This document shows, piece after piece, positions 1 through 9,475 of a stretch of DNA of 27,601 nucleotides. The stretch's first letter is position 1. Every line of letters begins with the position of its first letter. The notes below the pieces were generated by a model. It saw only the letters and a list, made by a program, of their open reading frames with translations. It ran no database searches and was not told where the DNA came from. Both the position numbers and the translations under genes were made by a program. Source of the stretch: Monoraphidium neglectum (lineage: Eukaryota > Chlorophyta > Chlorophyceae > Sphaeropleales > Selenastraceae); the NCBI RefSeq assembly GCF_000611645.1, contig NW_014013446.1:1-27601 (forward strand). The letters run 5' to 3'.

Positions 1-63
1 CTGTATTAGATGCACATAGGCTGCCTGTAGCCATGGGCAAGGTTCTGGTGGGCTGGGAACACT

Positions 64-96
64 CTTGGCACATCATACCTTTGATGATGTGCCAAG
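64..96. repeat. Perfect 13-bp inverted repeat (hairpin)
   Basis: The arms at 64-76 (CTTGGCACATCAT) and 84-96 (ATGATGTGCCAAG) are exact reverse complements separated by a 7-nt loop. Nothing codes here. It could be a cruciform or RNA hairpin, or a relic of a small inverted-repeat element. Its role is unknown. Confidence 0.85.
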
Positions 97-261
97 CACA
101 AGTTGGGTGGTGTTGGTGCAGCCCTCCACCATGCTCCCCCCACCTTGGCAGCCATGTGGCACGTCCCATGCACCCACCAGACACTGCTGCAGGCGTGGCA
201 GGACGAGGGGGAACGTCTGTAACCGCCATAAACCGCTGGGCAGTCATGCAAGGGTTCATAT

Positions 262-314
262 CCTAAACCCTAAACCCTAAACCCTAACCCTAAAACCCTA
301 AACCCTAAACCCTA
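262..314 (+). repeat. Interstitial telomeric tract, CCCTAAA orientation
   Basis: About seven units of CCCTAAA, with slightly degenerate units (CCCTAA, CCCTAAAA), read on the + strand. This is the Arabidopsis-type telomere unit, used by many Trebouxiophyceae, whereas Chlamydomonas uses TTTTAGGG. The orientation is that of a chromosome's left end, but 261 bp of other sequence lies outside it, so it is either interstitial or just inside a subtelomere. Confidence 0.9.
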
Positions 315-471
315 GATGACGTCATCAGGGTGACTGCAGTGAAGAAGGGAGCAGTGGAATGTGGCTGGACGCGACAGCTCAGTGCTGCAGCCGCCACTGA
401 GCAGGTTGCTGCCACAGGCCCCTGACTCTTTCTCCAGATGAAGCCATGGTGAATGATGGGTAACTGTCAGG
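315..471. repeat. 157-bp subtelomere-like repeat, copy A
   Basis: This 157-bp block recurs without indels at 586-742 with about ten substitutions (roughly 94% identity by eye). It begins with the 12-bp palindrome GATGACGTCATC (315-326), which contains a CRE-like TGACGTCA core. It lies directly between the CCCTAAA tract on its left and the TTTAGGG tract on its right, so it is bracketed by inverted telomeric sequence. No convincing reading frame is present. Confidence 0.85.
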
Positions 472-510
472 GTTTAGGGTTTAGGGTAATCGGTTAGGTT
501 CTAGGGTTTA
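469..510 (-). repeat. Interstitial telomeric tract, TTTAGGG orientation
   Basis: TTTAGGG units with degeneracy (TTTAGGG, TTAGGG, then TTAGG and TAGGGTTTA) run in the opposite orientation to the tract at 262-314. The two tracts form imperfect inverted telomeric repeats around copy A of the 157-bp repeat. They could be terminal inverted repeats of an element, a telomere fusion scar, or telomeric DNA inserted during break repair. Confidence 0.85.
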
Positions 511-585
511 CCCAAGGGGTGGGTGCCTAGCTCGCGACATCAAGTTGTGCATCACCGGGGTGTGTTCACAGTCACCAGGCGCCAT

Positions 586-742
586 GATGACGTCATCAGG
601 GTGACTGCAGTGAACAAGGGAGCAGTGGAATGTGGCCGGACGCGACAGCCCAGTGCTGCAGCCGCCACTGAGCATGTTGCTGACAGAGGCCCCTGACTCT
701 TTCTCGAGATGAAGCCATGGTGAATGATGGGTCACTTTCAGG
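586..742. repeat. 157-bp subtelomere-like repeat, copy B
   Basis: This is the second copy of the block at 315-471, in the same orientation and the same length. It again starts with GATGACGTCATC (586-597). It ends at a further palindrome, GTGACGTCAC (742-751), so three TGACGTCA cores occur within about 440 bp. Unlike copy A it has no telomeric tract immediately to its right. Confidence 0.85.
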
Positions 743-773
743 TGACGTCACAAACAACCACTCCTGATTCATG

Positions 774-1163
774 ATTCACTACAGTTTGCGCGAGTTTTAG
801 GGCGCTCCCTTTCTTCGATGAAAAGGATGCTTGGCACGAGCAGCTCATGAGCTGCACCATCAACCGCCCAAAACTCGAGACATTTCTTGTAGAGTATCTG
901 GTATTGCTGCACCAGCACGTGTCCATCAAAGTTGTTAATCGATGAGTCAAGCGTTGACTTCTGGTTCAAGTGGCGAGGCACTTGCGCTATTTATTACTCC
1001 TCACTATTCTTGTGACAGCACACTTGCAATATTGATGCAGTCTATTGAAAGATCAGCATGCTTGCGTGCCTGTTTATGGCCAGAGACAATGACAAACCTG
1101 TGGCCAGGTGGCGGATGGCAGACCTCATGTCTTGCAGCAAATGCGCACACCGCTTGCCTCTAG
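774..1163 (+). pseudogene. Possible decayed coding sequence, unidentified
   Basis: This stretch is less GC-rich than the genes to its right, and short open segments in it read like protein. On the + strand, 774-944 gives a segment containing FFDEKDAWHEQLMSC and KLETFLVEYLVLLHQH. A different frame continues from about 932 with SSVDFWFKWRGTCAIYYSS. From about 1048 another segment contains MARDNDKPVARWRMADLMS and CSKCAHRLPL. Stops and frame changes separate them, as expected of a frameshifted gene or transposon fragment. The opposite strand (769-981) also has a 70-codon open frame, so even the strand is uncertain. I recognise no family. Confidence 0.3.
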
Positions 1164-1480
1164 AAAGAAATTGGTTGAGATGTTTGTGAGGGCGACGCAA
1201 AGGCGCGTTGGTAAAATGAGACAACCTAAAAGTAGTCTATAATGTGCATTTTATCAGATAAAAAGGAAGCATGCCGACATCGATGGACCTTCCATGTGCA
1301 ATGCTAAGATTTGCTCATGACAAGTCTACATGTATGATAGCATGAGTGCCCGTGCACTTGACAAGCGCCAGCTCAAGAACACTGTTGCAGTGTGGATGTG
1401 CAAACAACGGGCCCATTCTATCTGCGGGGTTCTTATAGGGCAGTAAGGGCGCTGGTACGGCGCACTGCAGTGGTTCATGC
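1164..1480. other. Intergenic, 3' of the CASP gene
   Basis: No convincing gene, RNA or repeat is visible here. The segment 1220-1340 is locally AT-rich. It should hold the 3' untranslated region of the minus-strand golgin gene. No TTACA (reverse complement of the algal TGTAA poly(A) motif) was found below position 1481. Confidence 0.5.
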
Positions 1481-4400
1481 TCAAAGTGCAGTGGGGCACT
1501 GTGGTGTCGCACGAGAGTAGACCAGGGCCATTACAAACCCGTGAAGGAGTAGCACGTAGGCAAAAAGCGCTGCACGAGCCCCGGCACTGCCTGCGATGAG
1601 GCTGCCTGTCGCAAACATGACGCGATCATGCAGCTTCAGTGCCCGCACGCGGCCCTCCACCTCGGCTTTCTGATGGCATTGGCAAGGCGAGGGTGAAGGG
1701 AAGGAGGGGACCCGGATGGAGGGATGTTGGTGCAAGCTGTGGAGCAAAGCGTGTCAAGTCAGCCATGAGATAGGTCGCTGCTGCGACACGCACGTGGACG
1801 CCAAGCATCACCAGGTGGTGTGAAAAGTGGCAAGCAATGAGGGCAATGACTGCTGACAAATGCATGGTGATCAAGGTACGCAGGAGACTACCGCACCTGG
1901 AAATCGGCAAAGGGGTTGACCGCCCGCTCGTAATGGGGAGCGTAGCGGGCCTCAGCACCCCCCACGGCAGCACTTGCAAGGTTAGCAACCTGCCCAGCTT
2001 GCTGTCGCTTCCGCCGTCCAGCCAGTTCAAACGCCACCGGTCCACACGAATACCGCGCAGCTTTTGACTCCACATGCTGCACCCCCAGGCTGTCCACACG
2101 AATGATGGTGGCGCCGGCACCGCTGCTGCCGCCGCCACCTCCCCCAGCCCCGCCGCCTGCCCCTGCTGAGGCGGCCAGCTGCCTGGTCTTGAGGAACCTG
2201 ATCTGCTTGACAAGCTCCACATTGTCAGCAGCCAGCCGCTCGCTGCCGCTATTGAGCTCGGCGGCATGCTGCTGCAAACGGCCGCACTCCTCCTCCAGAT
2301 CCAGCATACGGCGCTGAAAACGGTCCCGCTGCCGCACCACCACGCTCAACAGCTGGCTGCTGCTGGTTCCATCACCGCCAGCAGCACCTCCCCTGTCGCC
2401 GTCGTCATTGCTGTCAGCCGACGCTGCTGCGCGTCCCATCAGCCTTTGCGAGTTGCACTCAAGGATGGCAGCAGAAAGGTCTCCCCCAGAGTCGGCAGCG
2501 CTACCGGCTCGCGCGACGGCGGCTTCATCGCGGCTGATTCCGCCACAGGCTGACGCCACCACCAGGTCCTGCTCAAGCTGCCTCACAGCATCCTGCGCCT
2601 CTTTTAGAGTAGACTGCACCTGTTGCAGTTCCTGCAGCGCCGCGTCCCTCTCACCTCGAAGCGCGTCCGTGGTGCGCCCAGCTGTGGCCAGCGCGTCCGA
2701 GAGCTTACTGACCCGCTCTTGCAGCTGGGCCGGCAGGTGCCCAGGGTCAACAGCCAAAGCCGTGACAGCGGCTTGCGCCGCACCGGCCTCCCAGCCCTCC
2801 TGTTCCAGCTGCCGGCCCACGAGCGCAGATAGCGCAGCCACCGCCGCCGTCGCCTCGGCGTACTGCTCCGGCGCTGGCCGCCGCTGAACCTCACTCTGCA
2901 AGCGCGAGGCCTGGGACTCCGCTAAGTTGGCGCGGCTCTCCAGCAGGCGCATCTGGTGCTCGGCCTGCCGCAGCCGCGCAAGGGCCGAGTCGAGCTCAGT
3001 GCGTGCCTGCAGCCGCTCAGCATCACGCGCCGCACCCAGCACGGAGCTGCGAGGCGACAGAAGGCCATGCTGCCGCTGTGGAGACTGGGCCTCGACGCCG
3101 CTGCCCTCACCAGCTTCATCATCATCCTGCTGTGCGGGGCCCTCTGCGTATTGCTGCAACTGGTCCGACAGCTGCTGCACCTGTTGCTGCAACCGCACTC
3201 GCTGGGCACTTAAGCCGGCCACCTGGCGCCGCAGCTGATCAATCTCATCCAACGCCGCGGCATGATCGTCAGTGCGCGCAACGCCGTTGGCCTCCTCCTG
3301 CTTTGCCAGAGCGTCAAACAGCTGCGTCTGTGAGGCGTCGTAGTCCTCCCGCAGCTTGGCCAAGGCAACCTGCGATCAGCGGCGGATCAGGGCCAGTAAA
3401 ACCTCATGACAGGGAACAATGCACCAGTGCGCTCAAAACAACCGTGGGGGGGGAAAGCACAACCTTTAGCTCAGCACCCGCAATGCAGCTCGTTCTCTCC
3501 TCGTATCACCCCCTCCTCACACTCGCCTACCTGCAGCTTATCAGCCTCCTGTGCCTTGGCCCTCAGCTGAATCTCGCTCTCAAACTTGGAGCCCGCCGCT
3601 GCCTCCAAAGATGCCAGCTGAGCCTGAGGATGATGGGGATAGGGGTGGTCAAGTGCGGACGAAGGAAGGCAGTCGACACGCGCCCAGAGCACCCAACACC
3701 AGGATGGAACCGCTCTGCAGCACGCCCCCTCCAAAGTAAGCGCTAATGCCTTGTCGTCCTGCTGACAAGCAGCCCCTTGCCATACATCTGCCCCACACCT
3801 GCGCCGCCTCCAGGTCCGCGCGTGCGCGCGCCCCTGCCGCCTTCTCCTTTTCGTGCGCATCCACCAGCTGCTGCACTTCTGCGTCATCGGCGCGGGCGGC
3901 CTTCAGGTCGCGCTGCAGCTGGCGCAGCTCCGTCTCCAGGTCTGCATGGCGCGCACCAAAAAAGGCCGTGACTTGGGCGGCGTGTCCAGGCGCCCAGGCT
4001 GGGTTGAAAGGGCGGGCTGAGAAGGCCCAACCTCTGGGCGGTGCCGCAGCCGACTGCGGAGCAACGCAGGTGAGCACCCCACACAACGCGCAGCAGCGCC
4101 GCCCATGCCGATGTGTTGGCTGCAGCACTGTATACGGTATAATGATAGGCAGGTAAACACTGTCACACCATTCGCCTGCACACCCACCCACCTGCTGCGC
4201 GCTTGGTCGCCGCTGCTGCCCCTTCCAGTGCTTGCAAGGGATCAGGCAGCTCGAGCAGCGCCGCTACGTGCTCACGCAGCTCATCAAGCATGCCCTGGCC
4301 CCTGCCTGAAGCAACGCCCTCCTCCAGCTGCTCCAAAGCGCGGCGCAGCGGCGCCTTACGACCCTCAAGGCCAAAGGCGGCCCAAGCAGCCCCCGCGCTG

Positions 4401-4839
4401 GTGGCCACTGCCGCGGTGGCTGCGGGAGGGGCGAGCGGTGGCAGCAGAGAGACACTCGTGCCACCGTCTACTTTCTAGCAGGTGACGGTTGGCTGCACGC
4501 CATACGCCCTACGCTCGTACATGGCTTCTCAACCCGAAGTTGCCCAGGGCTTGGATGCCCACCAGGCCCCACCTGCAGCGCTCAGTGGCGGGCGCTGCGG
4601 GCCCGTGGCTGCGCGGCTTGTGGGAAACTCTGGCGCCAGGAGGTTGCCATCGACCACCTGCACGCAACATGTGCCAATTGTTGAAAGCCCAGCTGTGTTT
4701 TGTAAAGTGGGTACTGCAGGTCGGATGCACTCATGAAGCAATTGCAGGTGCCCCTAGACATCAAGACAGTGCCACTGCGCTCCCGGACCTGGGCTGCGGT
4801 GGTCTGCAGAGCAGTCTCCAGATGCTTGAACAGGTCCAT
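1481..4839 (-). CDS. CASP: CASP-type golgin (Golgi coiled-coil tether)
   Basis: This is a Golgi membrane coiled-coil protein of the CASP/CUX1-isoform family, which tethers vesicles and acts in intra-Golgi transport. Inferred exons: 4839-4789, 4474-4192, 3998-3799, 3623-3531, 3369-1897 and 1669-1481 (762 aa; phases agree). Near residue 100 LLELPDPLQAL matches the family's VPDPVPAL segment. After a long coiled coil, LLSVVVRQRDRFQRR and ADNVELVKQIRFLK match the CASP_C signature (SQRERFRARN, ADNIKLFEKIKFL). YERAVNPFADF then matches YEERLDPFSSF. The last exon gives LKLHDRV, an AR motif and one membrane span (residues ~733-751), the usual tail anchor with a very short luminal end. The 3' exons are firm. 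The first exon (MDLFKHLETALQTTAAQ) resembles the family N-terminus but lacks its Trp, and its donor and the CTAG acceptor at 4475 are tentative. The gene is divergent from AAR2. Confidence 0.88.
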
Positions 4840-5212
4840 CAAGCTATCCTCTTTACTGTGTGAATGCTTAGAGCACCTACAGCGGTTGTTGTGCAGCTGC
4901 AGGGTACCTCACTGTCGTACACGCCATAGTGCTGGCTGGACGAGTGCCTGCGGTATGGTGAGGGAATGATAATCAATTGCGCGGCACCTCCAAACTCCCG
5001 CTTTCATGTGTACCGATACCGCTGTCTTTTCAGCGAGATCACCGCTGTACAGTCATCGCAGCAGCACCAGTATCCTCCCCCTTCGTAGGATACAGTAGCA
5101 GCGTCGCCATCGCTATCTGTTCTTCCACACGTCCGCGTGGTACTGCTAGCTCTTCGACCACTGGCCGCCTCACGGCACCCAAGCGCAGCGAAGCGTGGGG
5201 CGCACCAGGCAA
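4840..5212. promoter_or_regulatory. Divergent intergenic region, CASP / AAR2
   Basis: These 373 bp lie between the inferred start codons of two genes transcribed away from each other, so both promoters and both 5' untranslated regions should be here. No clear TATA box or repeat was seen. If the first CASP exon is misplaced, the region extends left to about 4475. Confidence 0.5.
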
Positions 5213-7747
5213 ATGGTGCAGGCGGCCCCGTACCAGGTGTCCCTGGACGCGGATCACGCGCGGCAGCTGGCCGTCACCGGGGCGGCGCTGTTGCTGCTCG
5301 ATGTTCCCCAGGGCACGCTGCTGGGTGTCGACCAGCAGGTGGGTGCAAGGGCCTCACGAAGCTTGAGCTGACGGCGCTTGTGCCTGTGTACGGCCAGCAG
5401 CAGGGGGTGCTCGTCTGGGGCCCCATCTCAGAGCTATGATCCAGGGAGCTGGTGCCCCAAGCCATTCCTGCTGCACTTTCCTGCCAAACAATGCCATGTG
5501 CATGGACACCTCCGACTCCCTCTGCGCCCAGGTGTTTGTGGTGGGCCCACGCTTCAAGGGCCTCAAGATGCTGCCCCCAGGGGTGCACTTCCTGTCCTAC
5601 CAGGCAGCGGGGCGCGACGGCCGTGTCTCCCCTGCCGTCAGCACATTTCTGGCACTGAAGCCGCGTGACGTGGTCGTGCGGCGCTGGGATGCAGCTCAGG
5701 AGGGTCTGGTGGCCCTCGCTGACGAGGATGAGGTGTGCAGGGGGAAGGGGGGGGACAGATGTCAAGGGCTGGCTGTTTTGATGTGGTCCAATGGCCAGGG
5801 AGCGAGCAAGGATCGTGGCGTCCGTAACGCTGGGTGTGAGGCTCTTATGCTGACAGGACGGATTCTCACCTTGCCGGGCTACTGCAGCACACAACACTGG
5901 CGCCTCCTCTGCACCCCGGCAGGTTTCAAGATTTGCTGAGGGCGTGCGGCGTTTCGATTTTGACAGCAGTTTGGCTCCCTACGACTTGGCAGGCTGCTCT
6001 CAATGGCATGGCCTGGCATGCTTCATTGACGAGCCGCTGCTGCACAGGCTCACGCCGGTGCGTGCCTGCGGGGGCGGGCAGACGCGCCGGCAAGGTACTC
6101 ACCTGTTCAGCCATGCTTTCAAGTCGCTGCAAGTGCAGTCCGCCAACATAACCAGGCGTTTCCCCTCAACCATATCCACACTCGAGTCACCCCCTGCCAT
6201 CCACTTGTTCTCCTGCCGCCAGGTGGGTGGTGAGATCAGCGTGATGGCCGAGGCGCTGGACCCGGACCTCATGCAGCCACGCACCGAGGCGGAACGGCGG
6301 CTGGTGGCGCAGCTGCAGGTGGGTCGTGCGCAGCTTGCGCCAGGCTGCGACAAGCTGCACCGGTGGTGCATGGCCGTGCAGTCGTGACAGGCTCCTGTGC
6401 CCACAAAATGGCAATCAACTCCGCCTCGAAATGTGTCGAACGCCATCTGCAGGAAGGCGAATCCCGCAGGCAGCAGCATGAGGGGCGGGGGGCAGCGGAG
6501 ATGGACACTGATCAGCCCCCGGGACGACCCGCCAACACTCACACTGGCTGTGACGGCGCGGCGTCCACATCGGGCGCCGCCAGCTCAGCGGGCAATGAAG
6601 CCACAGCACACCGCACGCAGCAGCGGTGGGGCCGCTGCTTCTACACGCGATTGCCGCGCCTCGTCAAGACCCCGGGAGCCAGTGGGGCTGAGCTGACAGC
6701 GCTCAACCTGGACAAGACTGCGGCGCTCGAGGAGGCGGCTTCTCAGACGGGAGATCCGAGCGGCAAGGCGCTGCTGGGGGAGCTGCAGTTTGCCTACATC
6801 ACTTTCCTATTTGGCCGGTCCCTGGAGGGTGCGCGGAGTATTGGGGCTGTGGCCCAGGGACTTTGCGTCAGGGCAGCTGCGCTGTTGTGAGACGATGTTG
6901 CATGGCTGTGCATATGCACAACCTCCACAACAGCAGGGAATTGATTCCCTTTCAGTAGCTAGTGCCCAACACGCTGCCCCGTCGCGTGCCTGCAGGCTTC
7001 CTGCAATGGAAGGCGCTTGTGGGGCTGTTTTTGGATTGCCAACGTGGTCCCCTGCTCAGCCACACGGGCCTGTTTGTGGCCTTCTTGGCCACAGTGCAGC
7101 AGCAGCTGTCGGCTGGCCTTGGATTGCAGCAGAAGCCGCAGCGGCGGCAGCAGCGGCGGCGAGGTGGTATTGGGGAGGGCGAGGGTAGTAGCAGCGACGA
7201 CACCGAGGACGAGGGCGACAGAGGTGCTAGCAGCGAGGGTGGCGGAGCGCTAGGGCTGCCGCTGGTGGAGGAGCTGCTGCCTGACAGCTTCCTGCGGCGC
7301 CGGTTTGGAGCCTTTCTTGAGGCTCTGCATGAGGAGGGGACAGGGTCGCCGCCCGCACTGACGCAGCAGGTGCGGGTCAGAAGCAGGGGTGGGGAGGTGT
7401 CTTTACAGTCAAGCTTGGGGTGCTCGCGCCAGCACGCCTGCTGCAGTTTGGATGTAATGGCTCAGGGGTGCTGGATGCCCTGCGGCGCCGGCGGGTTTGT
7501 ATCGGCCCCGTCTTGTTGAGATGTGCGCATGCTGGGGTATCTACAACGAGTCCTAACCACCCAACGCATGCAGGCTGCGCAGCTGGAGACGCTGCTGCGT
7601 GAGCGGCTGGGCTGGGACTTCCGTGTGCGACAGCTGCCGAGCGGTGGCTGCGGCTGCTGTGGCGATGAGGAGGGTGATGACGAGGACCGGCCGGTGGTGG
7701 TGGAGCTGTCGCAGGAGGAGAGGCGGCTAGCAGGGCTGGAGATGTAA
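5213..7747 (+). CDS. AAR2: AAR2 splicing factor (U5 snRNP assembly)
   Basis: AAR2 binds Prp8 in the immature U5 snRNP and is exchanged for Brr2 during its maturation. Inferred exons: 5213-5338, 5532-5732, 5923-6057, 6223-6318, 6453-6828 (the start could be 6474), 6996-7369 and 7574-7747, about 493 aa. Family landmarks in order: the N-terminal beta domain with LLLLDVPQGTLLGVD, VGPRFKGLKMLPPGVHFLSY and VVVRRWD; then LTPVGGEISV; RCFYTRLPRLVK with ELTALNLDKT; LLGELQFAYITFLFGRSLEGF; a helical C-terminal domain; and finally the near-C-terminal LGWDF and PVVVEL motifs. The protein is longer than the human one (384 aa). The extra length is a Gly/Ser/acidic loop in exon 5 and an Arg/Gln-rich then acidic insert in exon 6 (about 7130-7255). 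The stop codon lies inside a TGTAA motif. The 3' end converges on the ARA6 gene. Confidence 0.95.
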
Positions 7748-8081
7748 CACGCCCTCAGAACCCACGCCCCCTCCCATACACACGCCTCGACGGCCTGCAC
7801 GTGTGAATTAGACAGTGCGTGTCAGGGGCACATGCCATTCATTGAGGGAAGGAGGGCAGTTACAGGGGGCGCTGCGGGCGCTTCTCAGCGCTACGTGCAG
7901 GGTACAAGATACACTAGAAAGCCCTGGGGTCTAGCGCTGCAGGGGAAAACAGGTGTCGACCTTCACACAACTCGATAACACTATACACACAACAGCCACT
8001 GATTTGGCATGGTGGAGTCGCAGCATGCAATCAAAAGGGAGCCCCATCAACAAAAATGACTGCCGTTGGCAGCACGGTGCA
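7748..8081. other. Convergent 3' intergenic region
   Basis: These 334 bp between the stops of AAR2 (+) and the Rab gene (-) must hold both 3' untranslated regions. On the minus strand a TGTAA motif is present (7860-7864). On the plus strand no TGTAA occurs after the one overlapping the AAR2 stop codon. No other gene is seen. Confidence 0.6.
7860..7864 (-). terminator. TGTAA poly(A) signal candidate for the Rab gene
   Basis: TTACA on the + strand is TGTAA on the minus strand, about 220 nt after the Rab stop codon. TGTAA (UGUAA) is the usual chlorophyte polyadenylation motif. The assignment is inferred from motif and position only. Confidence 0.45.
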
Positions 8082-9475
8082 TCATGACACTGCAGGCGCG
8101 CTGGACGACACGGGCAGGCTGGCACCCGTGAGCCGCATAGCCAGTGCGTCAAACACGTCAGCCACATTGGCAGCTGTCTTGGCGGATGACTCAAAGAACA
8201 GCATGCGGTGCGCCTCGGCAAAGGCGCGGCCGTCCTCCTCGCTGACCTCGCGCTGCTCCGCCAGATCAGACTTGTTGCCCACCAGCACCATCACTAAGGG
8301 CCAGAAGAAGGGGGCGAACAGAGGGGGTGAAGGCGGGAATATTGGAGGTGTGGAAGCGTCCATCATGCATTCATGATTCACCCAGCGGCATGCGCCCGTC
8401 TATAACTCGCCCAGCTATCTGCTTCCCTTGTTGCGCACCTATAGACCCGCTGGCGTTGCGCTGCAGCTGGTCAACCCAGTATCGTGCCTTTTCAAAGGAC
8501 TCGCGGCTGTTGACCGCGTACACAATCGCAGCTGAGCGGCGGGTGACAGGTACAGCACAAGGGGGCAAGACGCGAGGGTGTTAGATGTCAAGGCACTGGG
8601 TGTTGCAGGTGGTTGAGCGATCGGGGCACTCGCGTAGTGCGGCGGGACGGGGCAACTACACAGGCGCAGGTCCCTAGGGTGAGCAGCTGCTGGCATGTGC
8701 GGGCAGCTTCACGATGCAGGGGGTGCGGTCAAAGCAGCGTCATTGCACCTGCGTGGGCGCCCCGGTAGTACAATGGGGCCAGCGAGAGGTAGCGCTCCTG
8801 ACCAGCGGTGTCCCTGCGTTATGAACGCCACCAGGCGACGAGGTCACAAAGCAGCCTTGAGGAAGAATGCGGTACTTGGAAGGCAATGTGAGCTACCATG
8901 CATGACATCACCAGTGAGTGCCCCCTCCTCAACCCAACTAAGGTTGGTTGTTTGAGGACCACCCCTTGTTGGCATCACCCCTTGCCACCCACCATATCTC
9001 AAACTTGAGGCTCTTGCCCTCTGGGGTCATGATTTGGTGCGACATGAAGGCGGCGCCCACTGTGATCTTGCTGCTCTCATCGAATTGCCCTCTGACGTAC
9101 CGCAGAACGAGACATGACTTGCCCACGCCGCTGTCGCCCAACAACACCAGCTTAACGCGGGGGGGCGGGCCGCCTATGCCAGGGCCATCGCCGTGCTGGT
9201 GCTGCAAGCCAGGCGCACCAGGCCCCCCGCCATTCGCAGCGCCTCCTCGCCGCCCTGGCAGTGGCGCTGCGTTGGTGCAAGCAAAGCAGCAACTGTGATG
9301 CCCGCGCCCATGCGCATTGTGCAGGATGGAGCAGGCCTGGCCTCTCCTTGCACAGCCTTTGCCAAGCAGTCGTCGTTTTATAGAGAGCTGGACTTACAGC
9401 ACAAGCCAAGGAGCTTGTTACACGCGGATGAAATTGGGAACACGCACCTGCTGCTTTGCTGGTAGAGCATCCCAT
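8082..9475 (-). CDS. ARA6: ARA6/RABF1-type Rab5 GTPase, N-terminally acylated
   Basis: This is a Rab5-group GTPase of the plant-unique ARA6 type, acting on endosomes in traffic to the plasma membrane or vacuole. Inferred exons: 9475-9448, 9266-8993, 8813-8749, 8531-8439 and 8293-8082 (223 aa, phases consistent). It starts MGCSTSKAA: Gly2 and Cys3 fit N-myristoylation plus palmitoylation. After a Gly/Pro-rich linker come the P-loop GDSGVGKS (residues 53-60), Thr78 of switch I in [17 protein letters not shown] (101-109), [13 protein letters not shown] (160-163) and SSAK (189-192). The C-terminus ends SSSAPAVS with no prenylation cysteines, as in Arabidopsis ARA6 and unlike conventional Rabs. 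The tiny 28-nt first exon is what supplies the acylation signal, which supports the model. The gene is divergent from the coiled-coil gene at 9888. Confidence 0.95.

Noticed and set aside
508..735. Open frames within copy B of the 157-bp repeat
   Set aside because: The frame is not conserved between the two copies as protein, and the composition gives no recognisable domain.
1626..2267. A 213-codon minus-strand frame and several + strand frames (e.g. 2408-2887, 3003-3746) over the golgin gene
   Set aside because: They are shadows of the CASP exons. Only the 491-codon frame shows coiled-coil periodicity and CASP_C motifs.
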